Of a stretch of DNA of 60,023 nucleotides, positions 36,474-45,058 are shown one piece after another. Within the stretch, counting starts at the first letter, position 1, and each line of letters begins with the position of its first letter. Source of the DNA: Georgenia_B sunbinii (lineage in GTDB: Bacteria; Actinomycetota; Actinomycetes; Actinomycetales; Actinomycetaceae); NCBI RefSeq assembly GCF_036421855.1, contig NZ_JAZGOK010000015.1; one strand, given 5' to 3'. The position numbers and the translations under genes were made by a program. The notes under the pieces are model-generated. The model was not told where the DNA came from. It saw nothing but the letters and a program-made list of their open reading frames with translations, and searched no databases.

Positions 36474-37481
36474 ATGAATGTCACCCTGGCCGACGTCGCC
36501 CGCGCCGCGGGGATCTCGCCGTCGACGGTGTCCCGGGCACTCTCGGCACCCGACAAGGTGAACGTGGAGACGGCCAAACGGATCCGCACGATCGCCGCCG
36601 AGATGGGGTACGTCTCGACGCACGCACCGCGCACCTCCACCCTGCCGCGCACCGACATGATCGGGCTCATCGTCCCGGACATCGCCAACCCGTTCTTCCC
36701 GCCGATCATCAAGGCGGTCCAGGCCCGCGCCGGCGCCCTCGGCCGCATCGCGGTCATCGCCGACGTCGACGAGCACGCTGCCGACGAGATCCGCCGTGCC
36801 GAGGCGCTGGCCGGCCGGATCGACGGCCTCATCATCGCCTCCGCTCGCAGCGCCGACGGGCCGCTGGCGACGCTGAGCGAGAAGCTGCCGCTCGTGCTCG
36901 TCAACCGGCAGCATCCGCAGGTGTCCAACGTGACCATCGAGAACGCCGTCGGCATCTTCGAAGCCGTGGAGCACCTCGCGGCGCTCGGCCACCGCACGAT
37001 CAGCTACCTCAACGGCCCCAAGCGGTCCTGGTCCAACACCCAGCGCCAGGCCGCGGTCCGCGAGGCCTGCGCCGCGTCCGAGATCGAGCTCATCGAGTTC
37101 GGCCCGTACGAGCCGCAGATCCAGGCCGGCGCGCACGCCGCCGACCTCGTCCACGCCTCGCGCGCCACCGCGGTCATCGCCTACGACGACCTCATCGCGC
37201 TGGGCGTGATGGCCAGGCTGACCGAGCGCGGCGTCCACGTCGGACCGCAGCTGAGCGTCATCGGCATCGACGACAGCCCGATGTCCGGGATGGCCTACCC
37301 GACCCTCACCACCGTGCACGTCCCCGGGGCGCAGGCCGGTGTCCAGGCCGTCGACCTCCTCCTCGACCTCATCGACGCCCACCTCCAGGGCGAGGCGCTC
37401 GCTCCGCTGCAGCGGTCGGCGCAGGTCGAGACCCGGCTGCTCGTGCGCGGCTCGACGGCGCCGGCACCCTCGCGCGACTGA
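36474..37481 (+). CDS. LacI-family transcriptional repressor
   Basis: 335 residues. N-terminal helix-turn-helix VTLADVARAAGISPSTVSRALS with hinge helix around 45-60, then the two-lobe ligand-binding core (MIGLIVPDIANPFFPPIIKAVQ; VIAYDDLIALGVM; SVIGIDDSPMSGMAYPTLTTV). I chose ATG 36474 with GGAGG 5 bases upstream instead of the TTG 24 bases earlier. It follows the oxidoreductase operon and precedes nagA. Operators of one type lie before its own gene, before nagA and before the 9302 uptake operon, which suggests it controls all three. The inducer is probably a sugar or sugar phosphate of this pathway. Confidence 0.9.
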   Translation: MNVTLADVARAAGISPSTVSRALSAPDKVNVETAKRIRTIAAEMGYVSTHAPRTSTLPRTDMIGLIVPDIANPFFPPIIKAVQARAGALGRIAVIADVDEHAADEIRRAEALAGRIDGLIIASARSADGPLATLSEKLPLVLVNRQHPQVSNVTIENAVGIFEAVEHLAALGHRTISYLNGPKRSWSNTQRQAAVREACAASEIELIEFGPYEPQIQAGAHAADLVHASRATAVIAYDDLIALGVMARLTERGVHVGPQLSVIGIDDSPMSGMAYPTLTTVHVPGAQAGVQAVDLLLDLIDAHLQGEALAPLQRSAQVETRLLVRGSTAPAPSRD

Positions 37482-37692
37482 CACCCCCGGGTTTGGGCGA
37501 GGGCCTCGTCGCCGCGGGCCGGGGCGCGGGAAGGTGACGGTCGCGACCGGTCCCCGCGGAGCCGACTGAGGTGACGGGCCACGGTTCACTGCGCGTCGAT
37601 CGACTCGACGTCGTCGTCGTCAGGGCCCAGCGCGAGCAGCCCAACGTCGCCGTCAAGCGCCGACTCCTCGTCGCAAAGTAGGGCTCCGGATA

Positions 37693-37709
37693 TGCTGCAC
37701 GATGCAGCA
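37693..37709 (+). promoter_or_regulatory. Palindromic operator TGCTGCA-CGA-TGCAGCA
   Basis: A perfect 7-bp inverted repeat with a 3-base centre, about 200 bases before nagA, sharing the TGCAGCA half with the sites at 9244 and 36442. Together with 37794-37821 it could let a dimeric repressor loop DNA. The intergenic stretch 37482-37905 otherwise holds no gene. Confidence 0.5.
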
Positions 37710-37793
37710 ACAACGTGCGGCACTCCCGGCGTCCGGTCGCTTTCCAGACCGTCACGCCGCTCACCAATCGTTGAGTCGCATGTCCTTCACGGG

Positions 37794-37821
37794 GTTGCAA
37801 GATTAACGGCAACGTTGCAAC
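37794..37821 (+). promoter_or_regulatory. Promoter/operator region of nagA
   Basis: GTTGCAA and TTGCAAC flank the perfect decamer GCAACGTTGC (37809-37818), a LacI-type palindrome with central CG. TTGCAA (37795) followed 17 bases later by CAACAT (37818) is a possible promoter, in which case the operator covers the spacer and -10 element. Confidence 0.5.
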
Positions 37822-37905
37822 ATGTCCCAGCACGTTGCTATGGTGTGCTGCATAGCCCGACGGCGCGGGGTGGCGCCGGCATCAGCGACGAGGGGACGCA
37901 GTGGA

Positions 37906-39090
37906 ATGAGCCACGGCCAGCACGCCTACGTCGGCCCGCGCCTCGTCACCGACGACGCCGTCCTCGAGAATCACGCCGTCGTCGTCAGCGGCGGGCGGAT
38001 CGACTCGGTCGTCCCGCGCGAGCAGCTCCCGGCGGGCATCGCCACCACCGACCTCGGCCCCGGCTACCTGACCCCCGGCTTCATCGACATCCACGTGCAC
38101 GGTGCGGCCGGGCACGGATACCACGAGGCCACCCCGGAGGCGTTCGCCGCGATCGGCTCGGCGCTGCTGGCCGCGGGCGTGACCACCGCGCTGCCGACCC
38201 TGGCGAGCGCGTCGATCGAGTCGCTGGAAGCGGCGCTCGACACGCTCGCCGGCCTCGGCGGCTCGGCAGGCCCGTGGCTCCCCGGCGCCCACCTCGAGGG
38301 ACCGTACTTCTCCCCCGCGCAGCGCGGCGCCCAGGACATCAACGCCCTCCGCGTGCCCAGCGACGGCTCGGCCGACCGCATCCTCGAGCGGGCGGGCGAC
38401 GTCGCCATGGTCAGCTTCGCCCCGGAGCTCGACGGCTCGGTCGTGCTCACCGAGCGGCTCGTCGCGGCCGGGATCGTCGCCGCAGCCGGTCACAGCGACG
38501 GCACCGCCGAGGACCTCGCGCGCTGCGAGGCCGCCGGCCTCAGCCACGTCATCCACGTGTTCTCCGGCCAGTCCACCACGGTGCGCCGCGGCCCCTGGCG
38601 GGTGCCGGGGATGCTCGAGGCGACGCTCGCCTCGGACACCCTCACCGTGGAGATGATCGCCGACGGCAAGCACCTGCCGCCGCTGCTCATGCGTCTCGCC
38701 CACCGCGGCGCCGGCGACCGGCTCTGCCTCGTCTCCGACGCGACGCCGGGGGCTGGGCTCCCCGACGGCAGCCGGTACCAGCTGGCGGACGTGAGCTACG
38801 ACGTCGTCGACGGCGTCGGGATGACCCGCGAGCGCGACGCGTTCGGCGGCAGCACCACGCTGCTGGGCCAGATGCTGCCCATCGCGAAGGAGGCGCTGGG
38901 CATCAGCCTGCCGGCGGCGGTCGCGATGGTGACGGCGGTCCCGGCTCGCGCCGCCCGGCTCACCGACGTCGGGCGCCTCGTCCCCGGCTACTGGGCCGAC
39001 CTCACCCTGCTCGACCACGATCTCGTCCCGCGCGCCGTGGCGCTGCGGGGTGCTTGGCAGACCACCGCACCGATGGAAGGAACAGTCTGA
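37906..39090 (+). CDS. nagA: N-acetylglucosamine-6-phosphate deacetylase
   Basis: 394 residues of the amidohydrolase superfamily. Metal and active-site motifs: DIHVHGAAG after the first strand, GAHLEGPYFSP (metal-binding Glu), AAAGHSDG (His), SHVIHVFSG (His, where many relatives have THLFNAM), and the catalytic Asp in LVSDATPGAG. It removes acetate from GlcNAc-6-phosphate or a related amino-sugar phosphate. ATG 37906 lies after GAGGGGAC; the longer frame from 37822 runs through the promoter region. TGATG overlap with nagB. The altered VFSGQ segment hints at a divergent subfamily with possibly different sugar preference. Confidence 0.85.
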   Translation: MSHGQHAYVGPRLVTDDAVLENHAVVVSGGRIDSVVPREQLPAGIATTDLGPGYLTPGFIDIHVHGAAGHGYHEATPEAFAAIGSALLAAGVTTALPTLASASIESLEAALDTLAGLGGSAGPWLPGAHLEGPYFSPAQRGAQDINALRVPSDGSADRILERAGDVAMVSFAPELDGSVVLTERLVAAGIVAAAGHSDGTAEDLARCEAAGLSHVIHVFSGQSTTVRRGPWRVPGMLEATLASDTLTVEMIADGKHLPPLLMRLAHRGAGDRLCLVSDATPGAGLPDGSRYQLADVSYDVVDGVGMTRERDAFGGSTTLLGQMLPIAKEALGISLPAAVAMVTAVPARAARLTDVGRLVPGYWADLTLLDHDLVPRAVALRGAWQTTAPMEGTV

Positions 39091-39896
39091 TGACCACCAC
39101 CCACTACGGCGACCTCAAGGTCAGTGTTCTGCCGACCGCCGCGGAGTCCGCCACCGCCGCGGCCGAGCTCTTCGCCGCCGCCGTGAACGAGGCGCTGGCG
39201 ACGCAGGACGAGATCGCGGTCATCCTCGCGACCGGTAACTCCCAGCTGGCCTTCGTCGAGCTGGCCACCGCTCGCGACGACATCGACTGGTCGCGGATCA
39301 CGGTGCTGCACATGGACGAGTACCTCGGCATGTCCGCCGACCACTCGGCAAGCTTCCGCCGCTGGATGCGCGAGAACGTCGCTGAGAAGGTCCAGCTCAG
39401 GGCGTTCGAGGGGGTGCGGGGCGATCACGAGCCCGCCGAGGAGGAGGTCGCCCGCTACACCCGGCTCCTCCAGGACCTCGACCCAGCCATCTGCGTCATG
39501 GGCATCGGCGAGAACGGCCACCTCGCGTTCAACGACCCGCCGGCCGACTTCGGGACGTCCGACCTCGTCCGGCTCGTCGAGATGGACGAGGCCTCCCGCC
39601 AGCAGCAGGTGGGCGAGGGCCACTTCCCGTCGCTGGCCGACGCACCCACGCACGCGCTGTCGCTGACCATCCCGGCGCTGCTGCGTCCCGGGACCGTCAT
39701 CGTCAACGCCCCCGAGACTCGCAAGGCCGCCATCGTCAGGGCCGCCCTCGAGGGGCCGATCACCCCGGACGTGCCGGCCTCGATCCTGCGCCGCCAGCCG
39801 CACGCATGGCTCTTCCTCGACGCCGACTCCGCCGCGCTGCTCGCCCCGGCCGCGGACACCCGCGCGGCATCCGTGACGCCGGCGAGCACGTCATGA
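39090..39896 (+). CDS. nagB: Glucosamine-6-phosphate deaminase-like enzyme
   Basis: 268 residues. Family motifs are intact: VLHMDEYLGM (catalytic Asp), GIGENGHLAFNDPP (His, and phosphate-binding loop), and the final helix with Arg/Lys contacts. It converts glucosamine-6-phosphate to fructose-6-phosphate and ammonia, following NagA. The start overlaps the nagA stop by one base, and its own stop overlaps the next gene (ATGA). A Q-rich lid segment (MDEASRQQQVGEGHF) is typical. Confidence 0.88.
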   Translation: MTTTHYGDLKVSVLPTAAESATAAAELFAAAVNEALATQDEIAVILATGNSQLAFVELATARDDIDWSRITVLHMDEYLGMSADHSASFRRWMRENVAEKVQLRAFEGVRGDHEPAEEEVARYTRLLQDLDPAICVMGIGENGHLAFNDPPADFGTSDLVRLVEMDEASRQQQVGEGHFPSLADAPTHALSLTIPALLRPGTVIVNAPETRKAAIVRAALEGPITPDVPASILRRQPHAWLFLDADSAALLAPAADTRAASVTPASTS

Positions 39897-41377
39897 CGCT
39901 GCGCACCGACGCGCTCACCGCCACCATCGAGCGTGACGCCCACGGCCGGCGCACCCTCGTGGTGACCGCCGAGGACACCACCCGCCTCGACGCCTTCGAG
40001 GGCGACGGTGGACCGGCCGGCAGCAGTGTTGCGGCCGACGGCGGCGCTGCGGGACGCGACGGCGCACCAGCGGGCGGCTACCAGCTGCGCGGCCCGCTCT
40101 CCGCCGCCAACGCGGCCGCGCTGCGCACCGCCGTCGACAATCTCCGGCCCCGCCCGCTGGGCACCGGTCGCTCCATCGGCACCGGCGACCGGCTGGGCCT
40201 GGCCACCCCCGGCCACGCCCGGGCGTTCCAGGAGCACGGGCACGGCGTCACCCCGGTGTTCGCGCAGCAGTCGATCCGCGAGATGGACCGCCTCGGCCGC
40301 ACCGCGCAGCAGGTGCTCGACGACGCCACCTTCGGCTGCGTGGAGGCCGGCTGGAGCGGGGGCGTCGGCGCCGACGCCGACCACATCAAGACCACCGAGG
40401 GCATCGATCGCGGACTGGCCGCCGGCTTCACCACGTTCACCCTCGACCCGGGCGACCACGTCGTCGACCCGGACCAGGTGACGGGCGACGTCACCTCGCT
40501 GGTGCCGTGGTCCGACCTCGAGGCCGACGCAGCCTCGCTGGTGCGACGCTACGGCGGCCATCAGGTCGACGTCGACGGCGAGACCGTCACCGCCACCGAG
40601 CACGACCTGCTGCGGGCGGCGGTGAAGTACGGCGCGGCGATCGCCGAGACCGTGCGGCTGAGCCGCCACCTGCGCGACCACGCCCGGCACGACGTCGAGA
40701 TCGAGGTCGCGATCGACGAGACCGACCTTGTCACCAGCGCCGTCGAGCACTACTACGTCGCGGCCGAGCTCGAGCGGCTGGGCGTGCGATGGGTCAGCCT
40801 CGCGCCCCGGTACGCCGACGGCTTCGAGAAGGGCGTGGAGTACCTCGGCCAGGTCGAGGCGCTCGCCGCCAACCTCCGCGGCCACACCGCGGTCGCCGAA
40901 CAGTTCGGCGGGTACAAGATCTCGCTGCACTCCGGCTCGGACAAGTTCAGCATCTACCCGGCCGCCGTCGAGGCCACCAAGGGCCGGATCCACCTGAAGA
41001 CGTCCGGCACCAGCTACCTCAGCGCGCTCGAGGTGGCCGCCCGCCAGGCGCCGGACCTGCTGCGGGAGATCTACGGCGTCAGCCGTGAGTCGTACCGCAA
41101 GGCCCGGGCGAGCTACCAGGTCTCGGCCGACGTCGACCGCACGCCCGACCCGCGCGACGTCTTGGACGCCGACCTGCCCGAGCTGCTGGCCGCCTTCGAC
41201 AGCCGCCAGATCCTCCACGTCGGCTACGGCGACGTGCTCACCGCCGTCGATGGCGCCGGGCAGCGCCACTTCGACGCCGCGCTGCGTGAGGTGCTCACCG
41301 TCAACACCGAGCTGTACGCCACCGTGCTCGCCGACCACCTCGGCCGGCACGTGGCCCCGTTCGCGGTGACGGGCTGA
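39893..41377 (+). CDS. Tagaturonate epimerase family protein (UxaE-like)
   Basis: 494 residues matching the UxaE family in layout: LGTGRSIGTGDRLGLATPGHARAF at the sugar-binding start, DHIKTTEGIDRGLAAGFTTFTLDPGDHV, and GYKISLHSGSDKFSIYPA near 340-360. UxaE interconverts tagaturonate and fructuronate in hexuronate breakdown. Translationally coupled to nagB. An Ala/Gly-rich insertion lies near residues 38-62. If the assignment holds, the operon handles both amino sugar and uronic acid, suggesting a glycan with both; alternatively this member acts on another keto sugar acid. Confidence 0.75.
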   Translation: MTLRTDALTATIERDAHGRRTLVVTAEDTTRLDAFEGDGGPAGSSVAADGGAAGRDGAPAGGYQLRGPLSAANAAALRTAVDNLRPRPLGTGRSIGTGDRLGLATPGHARAFQEHGHGVTPVFAQQSIREMDRLGRTAQQVLDDATFGCVEAGWSGGVGADADHIKTTEGIDRGLAAGFTTFTLDPGDHVVDPDQVTGDVTSLVPWSDLEADAASLVRRYGGHQVDVDGETVTATEHDLLRAAVKYGAAIAETVRLSRHLRDHARHDVEIEVAIDETDLVTSAVEHYYVAAELERLGVRWVSLAPRYADGFEKGVEYLGQVEALAANLRGHTAVAEQFGGYKISLHSGSDKFSIYPAAVEATKGRIHLKTSGTSYLSALEVAARQAPDLLREIYGVSRESYRKARASYQVSADVDRTPDPRDVLDADLPELLAAFDSRQILHVGYGDVLTAVDGAGQRHFDAALREVLTVNTELYATVLADHLGRHVAPFAVTG

Positions 41378-41407
41378 CGGCCGGGGCACCGACGCACCCT
41401 CTCGCTT

Positions 41408-41453
41408 TGGGTGTGGGTTTCTGGTCGCCTGCGGGCCACAACCCTTCACCTAA
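41408..41453 (+). repeat. Palindromic 45-bp element, copy 1
   Basis: GGTGTGGGTTTCTGG ... CCACAACCCTTCACC forms a stem with an internal mismatch, 30 bases after the UxaE stop. Here the inner stem is GGGTT/AACCC, whereas copy 3 has TGGTT/AACCA: a compensatory pair change. Possibly a terminator. Confidence 0.65.
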
Positions 41454-41539
41454 GCGTTGGCGACGGGACTGCCGGCGCCGAGGGTAGAGTCGCCGCGCAG
41501 GGCGGGTTGCCCTCCGACCTGACAGCTGGAGGATCGAAC

Positions 41540-41599
41540 GTGGCAGTACGCACGACAGTCACCGCGGACGCCCTCGCGGCGCGGACGTACCGACGGTGA
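41540..41599 (+). CDS. 19-codon leader ORF coupled to the methyltransferase-like gene
   Basis: GTG 41540 is preceded by a perfect GGAGG with 7-base spacing and encodes MAVRTTVTADALAARTYRR. Its TGA overlaps the GTG start of the next gene (GTGA). The downstream gene has no ribosome site of its own apart from those inside this ORF, so the leader may deliver ribosomes to it. Real coding is plausible but unproven. Confidence 0.45.
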   Translation: MAVRTTVTADALAARTYRR

Positions 41600-42306
41600 G
41601 GCCCCGATTCGAGGAGCTCGCGTGGCGGTCGACCGCGATCGGCGAGCTCAGCCTGCGCCGCCGGGTGGAGCCGACGCTCGGTGTCGAGGTCTACGAGGTC
41701 AAGCTGGGCGACGAGTTCCTCATGTCCAGCCTGTTCACCGTGGCTGAGGAAGAGCTGGCTCGGCTGGCGCTGGCCGAGCTCGACGAACCGGCCATCGACG
41801 TCGTCGTCGGCGGCCTGGGGCTGGGGTACACCGCGCGAACCGCCCTGGCCGACGACCGGGTGCGATCGCTGACCGTCGTCGACCTCCTGGAGGACGTCAT
41901 CGACTGGCAGCGACGCGGGCTCCTCCCGGGCGCCGCAGAGCTGACCGAGGACCCGCGTGCCGAGCTGGTGGTCGGCGACTTCTTCGCCAGGTCCGCGTCA
42001 GCGGAGGGCTTCGACGCGAACCAGCCCGGGCGCCGCTTCCACGCCATTCTGCTGGACATCGACCACTCACCCCGCCACGTCCTGAACGAGGCCCACGGCC
42101 GCTTCTACACCGAGGCTGGCCTGCGGGAGCTGGCGCGGCACCTGCTCCCCGGCGGCGTCTTCGCGCTGTGGTCGAACGACCCGCCCGACGAGGACTTCTG
42201 CGCGCTGGCCCGGGCGGTGTTCACCCAAGTGCGTGCGGTGGAAGTGAGCTTCCCCAACTTCTACTCCGGCTCCACCTCGGCGAACACGATCTACCTGGCC
42301 CGCTGA
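41596..42306 (+). CDS. Spermidine-synthase-like SAM-fold protein
   Basis: 236 residues. The Rossmann core of the polyamine aminopropyltransferase/methyltransferase fold is evident: VVVGGLGLGYTARTAL (SAM loop), SLTVVDLLEDVIDWQ, AELVVGDFFAR, FHAILLDIDHSP and the later strand GGVFALWSNDPPDEDF. The D-I-D-H-S-P segment replaces the usual catalytic GDD/D-x-TDP, so true spermidine synthase activity is doubtful. The start is a GTG coupled to a short leader ORF. A stand-alone gene between repeat copy 1 and the CNNM pair. Confidence 0.75.
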   Translation: MRPRFEELAWRSTAIGELSLRRRVEPTLGVEVYEVKLGDEFLMSSLFTVAEEELARLALAELDEPAIDVVVGGLGLGYTARTALADDRVRSLTVVDLLEDVIDWQRRGLLPGAAELTEDPRAELVVGDFFARSASAEGFDANQPGRRFHAILLDIDHSPRHVLNEAHGRFYTEAGLRELARHLLPGGVFALWSNDPPDEDFCALARAVFTQVRAVEVSFPNFYSGSTSANTIYLAR

Positions 42307-42584
42307 CCCGCCAGCAGCGCCCAGCGTTGCCGCGGAGGCTCCGTCATCGTCACCGGAGTACCCGGTTCACGTCGGGGTGGGCAAACGCGGTTGTGACTCG
42401 CGCCACTCCCAGGACCACGCCGGGAACCCGCCAGTACGCTGTCGCGTTGAGCGGTGTACCTCCGCCCGGCCGACGCCGGCACGCACGGAGCGCCAACGCC
42501 ACGACACGACCCGGAAAGGGCCATGGACGAGTCCCATAGACCGAGCACCCAGATTGTCGACGCCACCCACCGGAGGTGCGTCCG

Positions 42585-44006
42585 TTGATCTGGGTGCTCT
42601 CCCTGCTTCTCGGCGTCGTCGTCGTCCTCCTCATCACCGCGGTGACGGGCTACTTCGTGGCCCAAGAGTTCTCCTACATGGCGGTCGACCGCTCCCGGCT
42701 GACCGCCCGCGCCGACGGCGGTGACCCCACCGCCGCACAGGCGCTGAAGGTCACCCGGCGCACGTCCTTCATGCTCTCCGGGGCGCAGCTCGGCATCACC
42801 GTCACCGGGCTGCTCGTCGGCTACGTCGCCGAGCCGCTCATCGGCCAGGCCCTCGGCGAGGCCCTCGGCGGTGTCGGCATCCCGACCGGCGTGGGCATCG
42901 CCGTCGGGACGGTGCTCGCGCTGGTGTTCTCCACGTTCGTGCAGATGCTCTTCGGTGAGCTGTTCCCGAAGAACCTCGCGATCGCCCGGCCGGAGCCGGT
43001 CGCGCTGTGGCTGGCCCGCTCCACCAATATCTACCTCGCGCTGTTCGGCTGGCTCATCAAGGTCTTCGACGCCGCGTCCAACGCCCTGCTGCGGCTGCTG
43101 CGCATCGAGCCGGTCCACGACGTCGAGTACTCGGCGACCGCCCGCGACCTGGAGCACATCGTCGCGGAGTCCCGCCTCAGCGGTGACCTGCCCGCCGACC
43201 TCTCCGTGCTGCTCGACCGGGTGCTCGACTTCCCGCGCCAGGACGTGGAGCACGCGATGATCCCGCGGGCCCGCGTCGACGTCGTCCGCACCGACCTGCC
43301 GCTCACCCGGGTGCGCGAGCTGATGGCCACCGGCCACTCCCGCTACCCGGTGCTCGACGAGGGCGACGACGTCGTCGGCGTCATCCACATGACCGACCTG
43401 CTGGGCGCCACCGTCTCCGACGTCACCACCGCCGCTGACCTGCAGCGGCCGGTGCTCGTGCTGCCCACCGCGATGACGCTGCCCGACGCGCTGAGCGAGC
43501 TGTCGGCCAGCCGCAACGTCATGGCGTGCATCGTCGACGAGCACGGCACCTTCACCGGCATCCTCACCCTCGAGGACCTCGCCGAGGAGCTCGTCGGGGA
43601 GATCACCGACGAGCACGACGCCCACGAGCCGCCCGGCCTCACTTCTGAGGACGACGGCAGCTGGACCATCGCGGGTGACGTCCACATCGACGAGGTGGAG
43701 CGCGCCATCGACCACGACCTGCCCCGCGGCGACTACGAGACGCTCGCCGGCCTCGCGATCGAGGTGCACGGCTCGCTGCCCGACGTCGGCGACGAGGTCA
43801 CCATCGCGCTACCGCCCGACCTCGCCGACCTCGCGCTGGCCGACCCACCACCCGACAGGGAGCTGCGCCTCACCGTGCTGGAGATTGAGCGTCACGTCCC
43901 GGCGCTGCTGCGCGCCGTGCTCGCCGACGCCGGGTCACCGGACGGCGACTCGCCCGGCGCGGCTGACTCGGTTGACTCGGCTGGCGACAAGGAGGCGGGC
44001 CGATGA
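42585..44006 (+). CDS. CNNM/CorC-type membrane protein with CBS domains (1)
   Basis: 473 residues. N-terminal CNNM (DUF21) membrane domain, first helix WVLSLLLGVVVVLLITAVTGYFVAQEF, and FGELFPKNLAIARP, the conserved family motif; then a CBS pair (about 210-335: FPRQDVEHAMIPRARVDVV... DVVGVIHMTDLL; GILTLEDLAEELVGEI) and a C-terminal CorC_HlyC domain (GDVHIDEVERAIDHDLP). Such proteins export or regulate Mg2+ and other divalent cations. TTG 42585 is preferred: GGAGG lies 8 bases before it, while GTG 42576 overlaps that site. The 278 bases upstream show no gene and no recognisable M-box riboswitch. Confidence 0.88.
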   Translation: MIWVLSLLLGVVVVLLITAVTGYFVAQEFSYMAVDRSRLTARADGGDPTAAQALKVTRRTSFMLSGAQLGITVTGLLVGYVAEPLIGQALGEALGGVGIPTGVGIAVGTVLALVFSTFVQMLFGELFPKNLAIARPEPVALWLARSTNIYLALFGWLIKVFDAASNALLRLLRIEPVHDVEYSATARDLEHIVAESRLSGDLPADLSVLLDRVLDFPRQDVEHAMIPRARVDVVRTDLPLTRVRELMATGHSRYPVLDEGDDVVGVIHMTDLLGATVSDVTTAADLQRPVLVLPTAMTLPDALSELSASRNVMACIVDEHGTFTGILTLEDLAEELVGEITDEHDAHEPPGLTSEDDGSWTIAGDVHIDEVERAIDHDLPRGDYETLAGLAIEVHGSLPDVGDEVTIALPPDLADLALADPPPDRELRLTVLEIERHVPALLRAVLADAGSPDGDSPGAADSVDSAGDKEAGR

Positions 44007-45040
44007 GCAACCCCTGGGTCATCGCCGGCATCACCGTCGCGATCATCGGCCTCAGTGCCTTCTTCGTCGCCATCGAGTTCGCGCTGCTCGCCGCCAAGCG
44101 GCACCGCCTCGAGGACGCCGCGGCCACCAGCCGGTCGGCCCGCGCCGCGCTGCGCAGCTCGACCGAGCTCACCCTGCTGCTCGCCGGCTCGCAGCTCGGC
44201 ATCACCGTCTGCACGCTGGCGCTGGGCGCGATCACCAAGCCCGCCGTGCACCACTGGATCACGCCGGTGGTGAGCGACCTCGGGGCGCCGCTCTGGGCGG
44301 CCGACGTCGTGGGGTTCGTGCTCGCGCTGGTCATCGTGACCTTCCTGCACCTCGTCGTCGGCGAGATGGCGCCGAAGTCGTGGGCGATCGCCCACCCGGA
44401 GAAGTCCGCCACCATGCTCGCGCTGCCGATGCGGGCCTTCATGGTGGCGGTCCGGCCGCTGCTCGTCGGGCTCAACAACGCCGCGAACTGGTGCCTGCGC
44501 AAGGTCGGGGTGACCCCGGCGGAGCAGGTGGCCACCGGCCAGAACCCGGAGGACCTGCGCCACCTCGTTGCGCACTCGACCAGCGTCGGCGCGCTCGACA
44601 TTGCCTACTCCGACCGGCTCGCCGGCGCGCTGGACCTGCGCCGGCTCACCGTGGCGGACCTCGTCGCCGACAATCCGCCACCCGTCATGGTGCCGGCCGA
44701 CGCGACGGCGAGCGCGGTGCGCGACGCCAGCCACCGCAGCGGGCACCTGCGGATCCTCGTCCAGGAGCCGGACGGCGCGGCGCCCCGGGGCGTGGTGCAC
44801 GTGCGGGACACGCTGATGATGGCCGACGACGAGCCGATCGCCGGCGTCACCCAGCCGGTCTTCGAGCTGGCGCCGGACCTGCTGCTGCACACCGCACTGG
44901 CCCGGATGCGCGAGACGTCCAACCACCTGGCCATCGTCCGCACCGGTGAGCAGAGCGTGGCGGTGGCGACCATCGCCGACGTCCTCGCCCGACTCTTCCC
45001 CCGCACCACCGCCGAGGCGCAAGGCGCCAGCGCGGGGTGA
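44003..45040 (+). CDS. CNNM/CorC-type membrane protein with CBS domains (2)
   Basis: 345 residues, overlapping the previous gene by 4 bases (ATGA). CNNM domain with VAIEFALLAAKRHRLEDAA, SQLGITVCTLALGAITKPAV and VGEMAPKSWAIAHPEKSA, followed by a CBS pair that ends the protein; the CorC_HlyC domain of its partner is missing. Paired long-short CNNM genes are usual in actinobacteria, and the products may form a heterodimeric transporter. Confidence 0.88.
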   Translation: MSNPWVIAGITVAIIGLSAFFVAIEFALLAAKRHRLEDAAATSRSARAALRSSTELTLLLAGSQLGITVCTLALGAITKPAVHHWITPVVSDLGAPLWAADVVGFVLALVIVTFLHLVVGEMAPKSWAIAHPEKSATMLALPMRAFMVAVRPLLVGLNNAANWCLRKVGVTPAEQVATGQNPEDLRHLVAHSTSVGALDIAYSDRLAGALDLRRLTVADLVADNPPPVMVPADATASAVRDASHRSGHLRILVQEPDGAAPRGVVHVRDTLMMADDEPIAGVTQPVFELAPDLLLHTALARMRETSNHLAIVRTGEQSVAVATIADVLARLFPRTTAEAQGASAG

Positions 45041-45058
45041 GTTGCGGCAGTCCTCCAG

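Noticed and set aside
42307..42584. Possible Mg2+-sensing (M-box) riboswitch before the CNNM genes
   Set aside because: The region lacks the conserved M-box core (such as the GGTGAGGCTCC-type segment), so only the position suggested it.
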